Source: Candidatus Sericytochromatia bacterium
GTDB taxonomy: Bacteria > Cyanobacteriota > Sericytochromatia > S15B-MN24 > JAQBPE01
Direction: 5' to 3'
DNA length: 64,000 nucleotides
Assembly (NCBI GenBank): GCA_035285325.1
Contig: JAYKJB010000016.1
Coordinates: 1 to 64,000 of the forward strand
The notes beneath the pieces were generated by a model that saw only the letters and a list, made by a program, of their open reading frames with translations, was not told the origin of the DNA and did not search any database. This document shows, in pieces, positions 53,130-61,549 of the stretch; position 1 is the stretch's first letter, and every line of letters starts with the position of its first letter. A program made the translations under genes and the position numbers.

Positions 53130-54317
53130 CTAGCGTTGAAGGTTTTCGAGGATGACCGCGTCGCCTTGCGCGGCCCCGGAACAGATGGCGGCCGCCCCGT
53201 AGCGGCCCTTGCTGGCAATCAACTGGTGGGTCAGGGTGGCCACGATGCGGGCGCCACTGGCTCCGATGGGGTGCCCCATGGCCACGGCCCCGCCGTTCAC
53301 ATTGACGCGTTCGGGGTCTGCTCCGAGCAACTTGGTGCTGGTCAGGGCGACGGCCGCGAAGGCCTCATTGATCTCGATCCGGTCGAGGGCGTCCAGGCCC
53401 AGACCGGCCTTGGACAGCGCCTTCTGAATGGCCAGGGCCGGCACCGTGTGGAGGTAGGGCGCTTCCTGGCCGACCATGGCGTGGGCGACGATCGCCGCCA
53501 GCGGGGTGAGCCCGCGCCGAGCGGCTTCCTCTTCGGACATGAGAACCAACGCGCCGGCGCCGTCATTCACGCCCGGGGCGTTGCCCGCCGTGATCGTCCC
53601 ATCGGCGCCGAAGGCCGGCTTGAGCTTGGCCAGTTTCTCGGCGGTTGTGTCGGCCCGGATGCTCTCATCTCGTGTGAACGCCACCGTTTCACCCTTGCCG
53701 GCGGGCACGGCCACCGAGATGACCTCGTTGGCAAATGCACCCGCCTCCCACGCCGCGTGAGCCCGCTGATGTGAGCGAGCGGCCCAGGCGTCCTGGGCTT
53801 CGCGACTGATCTCGTATTCTCGCGCCACCGTGGAGCCGTGTACCCCCATGTGAACGTCGTGGAAAGCGCACCAGAGCCCATCGCTGATCATCGAATCAAG
53901 CAACTCGCCGTGACCCATGCGGTAACCGCCCCGAGCCTTCTTCAGCAGGTAGGGGGCGTGGGTCATGGATTCCATCCCACCGGCGACCATGACGCGGCCT
54001 TCATCGGCTCTCAGGAGGGTGTCCGCCAGCGTGACAGCGCGCAGACCGCTGGCGCACACCTTGTTGATGGTCAAGGCTGACGCGGTGACCGGGATGCCCG
54101 CCTTGATGGCGGCCTGGCGGGCGGGAATTTGGCCCACGCCGGCCTGCAGCACGGTACCCATCAGGACGTTGTCGACATCCGCGGGGGCGACGCCGGCACG
54201 CCGAAGGGCTTCCTGGATGACCATCGAACCGAGGTCCACGGCGGTCAAAGGGGACAACGCGCCCGATAATTTGGCGAAGGGGGTGCGGATGGCACTGACG
54301 ATGACGGTACGGCCCAT
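53130..54317 (-). CDS. Acetyl-CoA C-acetyltransferase (thiolase)
   Basis: 395 aa. Condenses or cleaves acetoacetyl-CoA. Active-site Cys in [12 protein letters not shown], His in [20 protein letters not shown] and the C-terminal Cys in [11 protein letters not shown] are all present, the catalytic triad of biosynthetic-type thiolases. Start ATG 54317 has AGGAG seven bases upstream. Lies between ech and hbd, consistent with a beta-oxidation or acetoacetyl-CoA module. Confidence 0.95.
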   Translation of the reverse strand: MGRTVIVSAIRTPFAKLSGALSPLTAVDLGSMVIQEALRRAGVAPADVDNVLMGTVLQAGVGQIPARQAAIKAGIPVTASALTINKVCASGLRAVTLADTLLRADEGRVMVAGGMESMTHAPYLLKKARGGYRMGHGELLDSMISDGLWCAFHDVHMGVHGSTVAREYEISREAQDAWAARSHQRAHAAWEAGAFANEVISVAVPAGKGETVAFTRDESIRADTTAEKLAKLKPAFGADGTITAGNAPGVNDGAGALVLMSEEEAARRGLTPLAAIVAHAMVGQEAPYLHTVPALAIQKALSKAGLGLDALDRIEINEAFAAVALTSTKLLGADPERVNVNGGAVAMGHPIGASGARIVATLTHQLIASKGRYGAAAICSGAAQGDAVILENLQR

Positions 54318-54345
54318 GGTGTGCTCCTGGTCTGTGGCGTCGGGT

Positions 54346-55149
54346 TCAAGACTGGCTTCCGGCCGACGCCGAAGGGGACGTGGGGGGGGATGCGGTGGCG
54401 GCTCGCGAGAGGCGCAACCAGGTCTCGATCCGGGCCTGGGTGGCTCCGGATGCAAAGCAAGCGGCAAAGGCGCGCTGCTCCGCCTCGAAGTTGAAAGGGG
54501 CATGCGCGCGAATGGCCGCCTTGATCGCGCCCAGCGCCGTGACGTCCAGGCGAACCAGGCGCGCCAACCAATCGGTCAAGGCGGCGTCCAGCTCCGGTCC
54601 GGCGGCCACGCCGTGAGCCAGGCCCCATTCCGCCGCACGGATGGCGGGGACAGGCTCGCAGGCCATCATCATCCAGCTCGCCCGGCCTTCCCCGACCAAA
54701 CGGGGCAAGCGTTGTGTCCCACCCCAGCCGGGTAACAGACCCAGCTCAGCCGCGCGGTAGTGTAACTGGGCGCGCGTTTCCAGCAAGCGAAAATCGCAGG
54801 CCAAGGCCAGTTCCACGCCGCCGCCGAAGGCGGGGCCCGGCAGCACCGCGATCGTCGGGACCTCCAGCTGGGCCAGCGCGAGGGTGGTGGCCTGGCCGGC
54901 CTGGCTGAAGGCGATCGCCGCCTCCGGCTGCAAGCGGGCCAGTTCGCGGAGGTCGGCTCCCGCCGAGAAGGCGCGCGACCCCTCGGCCGTCAACACGACG
55001 GCCCGCAGCGCCGGTTGCCCCGCCAATTGTTGGAGCACCTCGCGCAGCTCAGCCATCGCTTGGAGCGACAGCACGTGGAGACCGTCCGAGCTGGACAGGG
55101 TCAAGAATGCCACGTCATCCCGGTGGCTGACCTTCGTACGCGTAGCCAT
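54346..55149 (-). CDS. Enoyl-CoA hydratase/isomerase family protein
   Basis: 267 aa. Crotonase fold with the oxyanion segment FSAGADLREL, PGPAFGGGVELALACDFR and AELGLLPGWGGTQRLPRLVG. Both catalytic glutamates (GGGVE and AAE) are present, so hydratase activity is expected. It would hydrate the enoyl-CoA made by an acyl-CoA dehydrogenase. First gene of the ech-thiolase-hbd operon; ribosome site AAAGG upstream and promoter at 55182-55190. Confidence 0.92.
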   Translation of the reverse strand: MATRTKVSHRDDVAFLTLSSSDGLHVLSLQAMAELREVLQQLAGQPALRAVVLTAEGSRAFSAGADLRELARLQPEAAIAFSQAGQATTLALAQLEVPTIAVLPGPAFGGGVELALACDFRLLETRAQLHYRAAELGLLPGWGGTQRLPRLVGEGRASWMMMACEPVPAIRAAEWGLAHGVAAGPELDAALTDWLARLVRLDVTALGAIKAAIRAHAPFNFEAEQRAFAACFASGATQARIETWLRLSRAATASPPTSPSASAGSQS

Positions 55150-55181
55150 GCTCTGCCTTTGAGCGGTGGGGCCGACGCCGA

Positions 55182-55190
55182 ATTATACCA
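55182..55190 (-). promoter_or_regulatory. Extended -10 promoter of the ech-thiolase-hbd operon
   Basis: TGG precedes a perfect TATAAT on the minus strand; predicted start near 55175, about 25 nt before ATG 55149. Identical nine bases to the YtxH-operon promoter. Confidence 0.65.
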
Positions 55191-55216
55191 GGTCGGAACG
55201 AAGGGCCGGGGAAGGG

Positions 55217-55690
55217 TCAGGGCTTGGGGGATGCCGGCAGCTCGGCGCCCCGCGTGGCCTTCAACCGGATGGCCTTGGCGTAGACCGTCACCGTGGTGGT
55301 GGTGAGGATACCGGGCGCGCCCCAGGTCTGCACCTCATAGCGCGGCGCGACCAGCGCATCTGCTCCCGCCGCGCTCTTGATGGCTTGAAAATGCGCCATG
55401 CGGTAGGCCGAGTTCAGGAACCAGTCCTTGAACCCCCAACCTCCTGGCAGGAATTCGCCTTCATATTGCGTCTGGTTGTTGAGTTCAAAAAACAGAAAGT
55501 AGGTGGCCTTCCCGGAGCCTTTGACGTCCCCGACGATTTCGTACTGGTCGGGCGTCAACGGGGCCAGCTGGAGGTGGCCGATCTGCGCCTCGCGCATGGC
55601 GCTGTAATTGAACGTGCAGCCGGCGCTGAACGCGACGGTGGTCAGCAGGGCGAACGCGCGAAGCTGGGAAAGGAAGGACACGACACTCAC
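55217..55690 (-). CDS. Small envelope lipoprotein of unknown function
   Basis: 157 aa. Signal segment ALLTTVAFSAGC gives a lipobox (SAGC). The mature part has a KGSGKATYFLFFELNNQT pattern, an aromatic segment (PGGWGFKDWFLNSAYRMAHFQA) and KSAAGADALVAPRYEVQT, similar in feel to lipoproteins that insert repeatedly in the outer membrane, but no family is recognised. Start GTG 55690 is chosen over the longer frame because it begins the signal peptide; GTG 55681 is possible. Divergent from the membrane-protein gene at 55854. Confidence 0.7.
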   Translation of the reverse strand: MSVVSFLSQLRAFALLTTVAFSAGCTFNYSAMREAQIGHLQLAPLTPDQYEIVGDVKGSGKATYFLFFELNNQTQYEGEFLPGGWGFKDWFLNSAYRMAHFQAIKSAAGADALVAPRYEVQTWGAPGILTTTTVTVYAKAIRLKATRGAELPASPKP

Positions 55691-55789
55691 CTCGTCACCC
55701 GAGCTGTCGGTGGGCGAAATTGCCGATGACGCCAGGCCGGGCCCCCGATCCTGGACAATCCTGCCACGTTCGTCAAGGTCGGCGCCTTT

Positions 55790-55798
55790 TGCTATCAT
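55790..55798 (+). promoter_or_regulatory. Extended -10 promoter of the 55854 gene
   Basis: TGC precedes TATCAT on the plus strand, start near 55806, leader of about 48 nt. No good -35. Confidence 0.45.
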
Positions 55799-55853
55799 AA
55801 GCGCGGTCTCGCCAGGCGCGGCGTCATCCCGCGCCATTGTTTGGAAGTTGCCG

Positions 55854-56357
55854 ATGGTGCTGCCCGATTCCTGCCTCAAAGGCGCGCTCGCGCTCTCGAT
55901 TTTCCTGGCCTCGCTGAGCGGGGTGTCAGAGGTGAGGGCGGAGACGGTCTACAAGAAGGACGGCACCCAGGTGCGCGGCAAGATCGTCAAGGAGGATGAC
56001 AGCACCTTGGTGGTCGATACGCCGGAGGGCAAGCGCAAGGTACTGAAAAAAGACATCGAGTTGCTGCCCCCCGTTTCACCGGAAATGGCCATGATGCTCG
56101 GGTTGCTATTGTCCGGCGGAGGGCACCTGTACCTCGGCACCAACGACAAGGCGCTGATGTACCTGGGATTGGGGGCGGTGGTCGGGGGATTGACCGCGGC
56201 CTCGATCCGGATGATTCGCCCGGTGACTTCCACCGGTCCACAACTGGCTGTTGGCGCCTTGATCGGCTATTCGATTCCGTGTCTGCTGGGCGCGTTCGAT
56301 GCCATGGGGGCGGCCCGCATCCGCCAGGACCAGCCGCGCTTTCACATCGACTATTGA
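55854..56357 (+). CDS. Exported membrane protein with SH3-like and TM segments
   Basis: 167 aa. Signal peptide (1-29, ending EVRAE), then a small beta domain (VYKKDGTQVRGKIVKEDD, TLVVDTPEGKRKVLKKDIELL) like those that bind by an SH3-like fold, then three hydrophobic segments (about 75-95, 98-115, 120-145) with GGGHLYLGTNDKALMYLG, reminiscent of TM2/DUF5683-type proteins. Function unknown. Start ATG has GGAAG seven bases upstream. Likely first of an operon with the two sugar kinases and hemW. Confidence 0.7.
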   Translation: MVLPDSCLKGALALSIFLASLSGVSEVRAETVYKKDGTQVRGKIVKEDDSTLVVDTPEGKRKVLKKDIELLPPVSPEMAMMLGLLLSGGGHLYLGTNDKALMYLGLGAVVGGLTAASIRMIRPVTSTGPQLAVGALIGYSIPCLLGAFDAMGAARIRQDQPRFHIDY

Positions 56358-56403
56358 CGCGCGGGCGGTCACGGACGCACTTCGGCAAGAAAGGCGTGCG
56401 CAG

Positions 56404-57369
56404 ATGTTTCTGACGGTCACCCTGAACGCAGCCATCGACAAGACGCTCACCTTATCGGCCCTGACGCCGGGTGGGTTGCATCGTCCCGTGTCGGCCGTTT
56501 CCCTGGCGGGCGGAAAAGGCATCAACGTGTCTCGTGCCCTGCGAACGCTGGGCGAAGCCACGCTCGCCACCGGGTTGGTGGCCGGCGTGACGGGGGAGGC
56601 GATCGTCACCCTGTTGTTGCGAGAAGGAATCCCGCAGGCCTTTCACGCCGTCAGTTCGGGCGAAAGCCGGACTTGCATTGCCCTGCTCCACCATCGCGAT
56701 GCGCATCCCTTCACCGAAATCAACGAGGTGGGCCCACCGGTCGCGGAAGCCGACTATGAGGCCTTCGTGCAGTATCTGGCCCCGCTTGTTCGCAACTGTG
56801 AATGGCTGGTGTTGAGTGGCAGCCTGCCTCCCGGCCTGGGCCCAGAGGCTTACACGCGCCTGATCCGGGCGGCCAAGGCCGGCGGCAAGCGGGTTTCGTT
56901 GGACACCAGCGGACCGGAACTGCCAGCGCTGCTCACGTCCGAGCTGGACGTCTTGAAACCCAATCAGGCCGAGGCGGAGGGCATCGTGGGCCGTTCGTTC
57001 GACCTGGCGGAGGTCCCCGGCGTGGTCGCCGAACTGCTCGACCGTGGTCCTCGCCTGGTGGCGCTGACCATGGGGGCCGCGGGCGCTGCCTTTGCCACCC
57101 ACGACGAGGCCTGGTGGCTGCCGGCGCCGGCCGTCGAGGTGGTCAACCCGATCGGCTCTGGGGATGCGTGTCTGGCGGCACTGCTGTCGCGCTTGCAGCG
57201 TGGCGAGGCACTGGCAGAGGCGGCCCGTTGGGGGGTGGCGGCTGGTTCCGCCAATGCGATGGTGTCCGGTGCCGCCGCCTGCTACCTGTCCGACGTGGAG
57301 GCCTTGCTGCCCCGGATCCGACCCGTTCCCCTGGATGCGCTGGTGCTTCCAACGGGAGCGCGCGCTTGA
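56404..57369 (+). CDS. PfkB-family sugar-phosphate kinase (1-phosphofructokinase-like), copy 1
   Basis: 321 aa. MFLTVTLNAAIDKTLTL start, GGKGINVSRALRTLG (substrate Gly-rich motif), the GSLPPGLGPEAY block, LKPNQAEAEGIVG and the catalytic IGSGDACLAALL (anion-hole GSGD). This layout fits 1-phosphofructokinase (FruK) or LacC-type kinases, which phosphorylate fructose-1-P or tagatose-6-P. No PTS gene is near, so the substrate is undecided. It is a paralogue of the next gene and lies 46 bp downstream of the membrane-protein gene. Confidence 0.88.
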   Translation: MFLTVTLNAAIDKTLTLSALTPGGLHRPVSAVSLAGGKGINVSRALRTLGEATLATGLVAGVTGEAIVTLLLREGIPQAFHAVSSGESRTCIALLHHRDAHPFTEINEVGPPVAEADYEAFVQYLAPLVRNCEWLVLSGSLPPGLGPEAYTRLIRAAKAGGKRVSLDTSGPELPALLTSELDVLKPNQAEAEGIVGRSFDLAEVPGVVAELLDRGPRLVALTMGAAGAAFATHDEAWWLPAPAVEVVNPIGSGDACLAALLSRLQRGEALAEAARWGVAAGSANAMVSGAAACYLSDVEALLPRIRPVPLDALVLPTGARA

Positions 57370-57462
57370 AGGCCGTGATCAGATTCGGTGGTCCTGCCCT
57401 TGGTGCGACCCCGCAGCGTGCGACGCGGTGAGGCCGAGAGTGGCCCTTGAGAGGAGGCGGAG

Positions 57463-58413
57463 ATGCTCGCGACGGTGACTTTGAACCCCAGTCTGGACAA
57501 GACCATTTATGTGGACGAACTCGGACTGGACGACACCAATCGGGCCCTGGGTTTTCGCCTAGACCCCGGCGGTAAAGGCCTGAACGTTTCGCGAGTCCTT
57601 TGGGAATTGGGACAGTCCTCGTTGCTGTTCGGCTTTCTCGGCGGAGACACGGGACGACGCTTGGAGAAGTTTCTGCAGGACGAGGGCTTACGCTGCGACT
57701 TCAACTGGACGGTGGGCGAGACCCGAGAGAACCTGATTCTGCAACGAACCGGGCAGCATCTGCAGACCAAGATCTCGATGCCCGGTCCGAGCATCCGCGA
57801 GGATGAGTTCCATCGACTCAAACGCAAGATTGCCGGCCGCTCAGACGATTACAGCTGGATCGTGTTCAGTGGCTCGATTCCGCCGGGGCTGAACAAGGGG
57901 GCTTACAAGGAGCTGGCCGAAGAGGCGACCTTGCGGCACGACCACGTGGTGCTCGATGCAGATGGCGAAGCCCTGCGGTACGGCCTGGAAGCCAAGCCCT
58001 TCATGATCAAACCCAACCTTCACGAGTTGCAGCGCATGGTCGGGCGGGAGCTCTCGGGAGAGGCGGCGATTCACGCTGCGCTCGATGAGATTCTCGCGGG
58101 GGGCCGGGTCGAGCTGATCCTCCTGAGCAACGGACCCAAGCAGGTCATCGCGGCCACGCGCAAGGAACGCTGGTTGGCCACGCCCCCGCCTGTGCAGGTC
58201 CGCAGCACGGTCGGGGCGGGCGATTCGATGGTGGCGGGTTTTCTGCACAAGTTCGTGCACGGCGAGACCTTGCCGGAAAGCCTGCGCTGGGCCGTGGCCT
58301 CCGGCACGGCCTGCGTGGCCGCCGAGGGGACCGAACTCGCGCATTACCGGGACGTGCTGCAGTTTTTGCCGCAGGTGGTTGTGACGCCTTGTGCCGGGCG
58401 AGCGGGGGCGTGA
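57463..58413 (+). CDS. PfkB-family sugar-phosphate kinase, copy 2
   Basis: 316 aa. MLATVTLNPSLDKTIYV, DPGGKGLNVSRVLWELG, SGSIPPGLNKGAY, IKPNLHELQRMVG and VGAGDSMVAGFLHKF (catalytic GAGD). Of the two copies this is closer to the 1-phosphofructokinase / 6-phosphofructokinase-2 group (inference). Start has a strong GGAGGCGGAG upstream. Neither copy has an allosteric domain. Because no classic pfkA is seen, these could supply the phosphofructokinase step (inference). Confidence 0.88.
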   Translation: MLATVTLNPSLDKTIYVDELGLDDTNRALGFRLDPGGKGLNVSRVLWELGQSSLLFGFLGGDTGRRLEKFLQDEGLRCDFNWTVGETRENLILQRTGQHLQTKISMPGPSIREDEFHRLKRKIAGRSDDYSWIVFSGSIPPGLNKGAYKELAEEATLRHDHVVLDADGEALRYGLEAKPFMIKPNLHELQRMVGRELSGEAAIHAALDEILAGGRVELILLSNGPKQVIAATRKERWLATPPPVQVRSTVGAGDSMVAGFLHKFVHGETLPESLRWAVASGTACVAAEGTELAHYRDVLQFLPQVVVTPCAGRAGA

Positions 58414-58462
58414 TGGCGCGCGATGGGCGACGGGCGGCCGAACGCTCGGGGGAGCAATCATC

Positions 58463-59632
58463 GTGACGATCCAGCTGCCGGACCACCGGCAACTCTTCCC
58501 CGCGGTCGGGCTTTACCTGCATTTCCCGTTCTGTGCGCGCAAATGCCTGTATTGTGACTTTCCCTCGTTTGCCGGCCAGGATCACCAGATGGAGGCCTAC
58601 GTGGCGGCTCTCTGCGCCGAGATCGCGGGGGCGCCGGCCGTGTCGTTGCGCAGCCTGTTTCTCGGCGGAGGAACACCCTCATACTTGCCGCTGGACGGCA
58701 TGCAACGGGTGCTCGACGCCGTGCGGTCGCGCTTCGATTGGTCTGACCAGGTCGAGGCCACCATGGAGGCCAATCCGGGTAATGAGCGTCTCACCGACGC
58801 CTCTGCCGTCGATACCTGGCAGCGCTACCGGGCCATGGGCATCAATCGGGTCTCCCTGGGGGTGCAGAGTTTCGATGCCGAGATGCTTCAGGCGCTTGGT
58901 CGGATTCACGCCCCGGAGGATGCCGAGGCAGCGGTTCGGGCGCTTCGGCAGGCGGGCTTCGACAACATCAGCATCGACCTGATGTACGGCCTGCCTGGAC
59001 AGACACTGGCGATCTGGCGTCGAACGCTCGAACGGGCGATCGCCCTGGAGTTGCCTCACCTGTCCGCTTACAGCCTGATCGTTGAGCCCCATACGCCGTT
59101 CGAGACGGCCGCCCGTCAAGGGCGCTTGAACTTGCCGAGCGAAGGGGTCGAGCGAGAGATGGCCGATCTGGCCGAGGCCCTATTGGGACGGGCGGGTTAT
59201 CGGCAGTACGAGGTCTCGAACTGGGCGCAACCGGGCCGAGAGAGTGTCCACAACCGCGTGTACTGGCACAACGAGAGCTGGTTGGGCCTCGGTTCAGGCG
59301 CCCACTCCTATTTTGAACGGCGACGCTGGGCCAACCCCGCGGCGATCGCCACCTATCTCGCCCAGGGGCCAGCGACGCCGCCAGAGGAACCCCAGACCCT
59401 GCAGGAAGAACTGGAAGACACGATGTTCATGGGCTTGCGCCTGACCCAGGAGGGGGTTTCCGAGGCCCGATTCTCGGCGCGCTTCGGCGTCTCGCTGGCG
59501 TCTCGCTACGGTCCTCTGCTGAACGATCTGGTGGCGCGGGACCTGGTGAGCTGGGACGGCCAGATCCTCAGGCTGACGCGGACGGGCTTGCCGCTGGCGA
59601 ACGAGGTGTTCGCGGCCTTTCTGGGCGCGTGA
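58463..59632 (+). CDS. hemW: HemW, radical-SAM heme chaperone-like protein
   Basis: 389 aa from GTG. Radical SAM cluster motif CARKCLYC (C-x3-C-x2-C), GGGTPS, ANPGNE and the HN-x2-YW signature of HemW (HNRVYWHNESWLGLGSGAHSY). The extra N-terminal Cys found in true HemN is absent. HemW delivers heme to respiratory enzymes rather than decarboxylating coproporphyrinogen. GGGGGAG precedes the GTG. It ends nine bases from the convergent phospholipase D-like gene. Confidence 0.93.
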   Translation: MTIQLPDHRQLFPAVGLYLHFPFCARKCLYCDFPSFAGQDHQMEAYVAALCAEIAGAPAVSLRSLFLGGGTPSYLPLDGMQRVLDAVRSRFDWSDQVEATMEANPGNERLTDASAVDTWQRYRAMGINRVSLGVQSFDAEMLQALGRIHAPEDAEAAVRALRQAGFDNISIDLMYGLPGQTLAIWRRTLERAIALELPHLSAYSLIVEPHTPFETAARQGRLNLPSEGVEREMADLAEALLGRAGYRQYEVSNWAQPGRESVHNRVYWHNESWLGLGSGAHSYFERRRWANPAAIATYLAQGPATPPEEPQTLQEELEDTMFMGLRLTQEGVSEARFSARFGVSLASRYGPLLNDLVARDLVSWDGQILRLTRTGLPLANEVFAAFLGA

Positions 59633-59641
59633 ACCTCGCCA

Positions 59642-61369
59642 TCAGGAATCAGCGATCGCCTGGATGCGCTGAAACTCTTCGCGATAGCGGGCCACCAGGT
59701 CCGGGGCGTTGCGGAAAATCAGCATGTTCTCGGCGTTGTCGGACTGAGCCGAATCCGAGAAGTTGAAGGAGCCCATCACGAGGGTGCTGTCATCGATCAG
59801 GATGACCTTGTGGTGCATGAGCGAGGGGTTGGTGTCGAGGCGGACATCCAGACGCCCAGCAAGCTCGCTTTCGCGCGGATTCATGCGCTGATATTCACTG
59901 TAACGCGAGGCCGCCTGCCCCTTCTCGAAGACCCCTTGGACCGTCACGCCGGCGGCTGCCCGGGCGAGCATCGCGTCCGCGATGGCATCGTCGGTGAAGC
60001 TGAAGGCCAGAAACTCGATGCGCTGGCGCGCCTGGGCCAGCTCATCCAGCAACGCCTGCCGGGCCCCGCCCTGGGTGGCCAGGTAAGGGGAGAAGAAGGG
60101 GATCACCTCGGCTTGCCCCAGCTGAATGCGGCGCGGTGCCGGGTGATCATCCCAGGGCGTCGCGTTATCGGGACGGTCAGGACCGAAATTGCGCCAATTG
60201 AACATTTTTTCGAATTCGTGGCTGTAGACGCTGGCCAGTTCGGGCGACTCGATGCGCATGGCGTTGTTGTTCTCGTGGTAAGAGCCACTTTCCGTCACGT
60301 TGTACGAGCCGGTCCAGACCGTGCTGCCGTTGGCCACCAGGAACTTGTTGTGCATCAAGGCTCCGCGATCATCGGGAACCACCTGGATGCCAGCCGCGAG
60401 GAGCCGGGCGATCGCCGGCCGCGGGGCGCCCAGGCGGTCCTGGTAATAGTCCTTCTCGGTCACCAGGCGCACGCGCACCCCCCGTTGGGCGGCGCGGATG
60501 AAGGCCGCCGTGACGTTCTCGACACCGATGGAGAAGAAGGCGCCATCCAGCGTGCCACCGGCCGGAACGGCATCGATCAGGGCGACCAGCCGTTGGTCCG
60601 GGTTGTCGGGATGAGCCCGCGCTGTGGCCTCATTGCGCTGCCTGACCTGCTCGTTGGTGAGCCCCTGTCGTGGGCTGGCATAGGTTTGGGTGAAGTGAAC
60701 GCTGACGCCAGGCGTGACCTGTCCGGGCGGCGCTGGGTTCGGGGGGACCGGGCCGGGGGATGGGGGCTGTGGGCCTGGCGTGGGGGGAGCTGGCTGGGGG
60801 GGCAGTGGCGTGGGGGGGCCAAAGATGCGCCGCAGCCACTCTCGAACACGCTGCCAGAGCGATTCCAGGGAGCCGACCTGGGGCTGACCAGCGGGGGCAG
60901 TGACAGGTCTCGGTGGCGTCACGGGCCAGGCTGCCCAAGTGCTGGGTGTGGTGGCTTGCGCCGGCCATCCCCCGGGGAGGGCCGGCCCTACCGGTTGCAT
61001 GGGCCAGGCCGCAGGGGGCTGAACGGCGGGGGGGGACGGCGGGGGCGCGATGGGCCAGCTCAGCGGGGGGGGGACGGGCGGCCAGGCGGGCGATGCGGGC
61101 GGAGTGGCCGGTGGGAGAGGCCAGGCCGCCGGCGGAGGGGGGGCCTGCCGCGCTGGCGGCAAGGAGGGGGGGGCGGGCTGGGCAGGCGCCTGGGACCAAA
61201 GGGTGGCTGGACCGGCGTACACGTCCGCGCGATAGACCGCTGGGGGAACGGGCGGCAGCGGGCGAGCGCCATCGCTGGCCGGTGAGGCCGGGCCCACGCG
61301 GGACGCGATCGACCGGTAATCGCCGATGCGGGCGACGCGAGCGGGAACACCTTGGGGGCCGGCGGACAT
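59642..61369 (-). CDS. Phospholipase D-like protein with Pro-rich N-terminus
   Basis: 575 aa. The first ~215 residues are dominated by Pro, Ala and Ser (PPSLPPARQAPPPP, PTPLPPQPAPPTPG) with a short helical insert (SLESLWQRVREWLRRIFG). Residues about 225-575 hold two PLD half-sites: HNKFLVANGSTVWTGSYN and HHKVILIDDSTLVMGSFN (His-x-Lys). It lacks a recognisable signal peptide. Probably a phosphodiesterase acting on lipids or nucleic acid; the N-terminus may mediate surface or protein contacts. Start ATG 61369 is the best-placed Met after a nonsensical upstream extension. Confidence 0.82.
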   Translation of the reverse strand: MSAGPQGVPARVARIGDYRSIASRVGPASPASDGARPLPPVPPAVYRADVYAGPATLWSQAPAQPAPPSLPPARQAPPPPAAWPLPPATPPASPAWPPVPPPLSWPIAPPPSPPAVQPPAAWPMQPVGPALPGGWPAQATTPSTWAAWPVTPPRPVTAPAGQPQVGSLESLWQRVREWLRRIFGPPTPLPPQPAPPTPGPQPPSPGPVPPNPAPPGQVTPGVSVHFTQTYASPRQGLTNEQVRQRNEATARAHPDNPDQRLVALIDAVPAGGTLDGAFFSIGVENVTAAFIRAAQRGVRVRLVTEKDYYQDRLGAPRPAIARLLAAGIQVVPDDRGALMHNKFLVANGSTVWTGSYNVTESGSYHENNNAMRIESPELASVYSHEFEKMFNWRNFGPDRPDNATPWDDHPAPRRIQLGQAEVIPFFSPYLATQGGARQALLDELAQARQRIEFLAFSFTDDAIADAMLARAAAGVTVQGVFEKGQAASRYSEYQRMNPRESELAGRLDVRLDTNPSLMHHKVILIDDSTLVMGSFNFSDSAQSDNAENMLIFRNAPDLVARYREEFQRIQAIADS

Positions 61370-61549
61370 GACGCACTCCAAGCGCAGACAGGGATGGGAC
61401 AGTTGTCGGTCGCCCGGGGCATCCTCTCGATAAAGCGCCCGTGAAGCCTTGGTTAAAAATGAGCAACCGGCTGTGGGCCGGCCTGCCTGTCCGCGCGGCG
61501 GGCAGACCAGCGTTGGCGGCGGCCGGGACAAACCTTAGGATGGCCAGGG

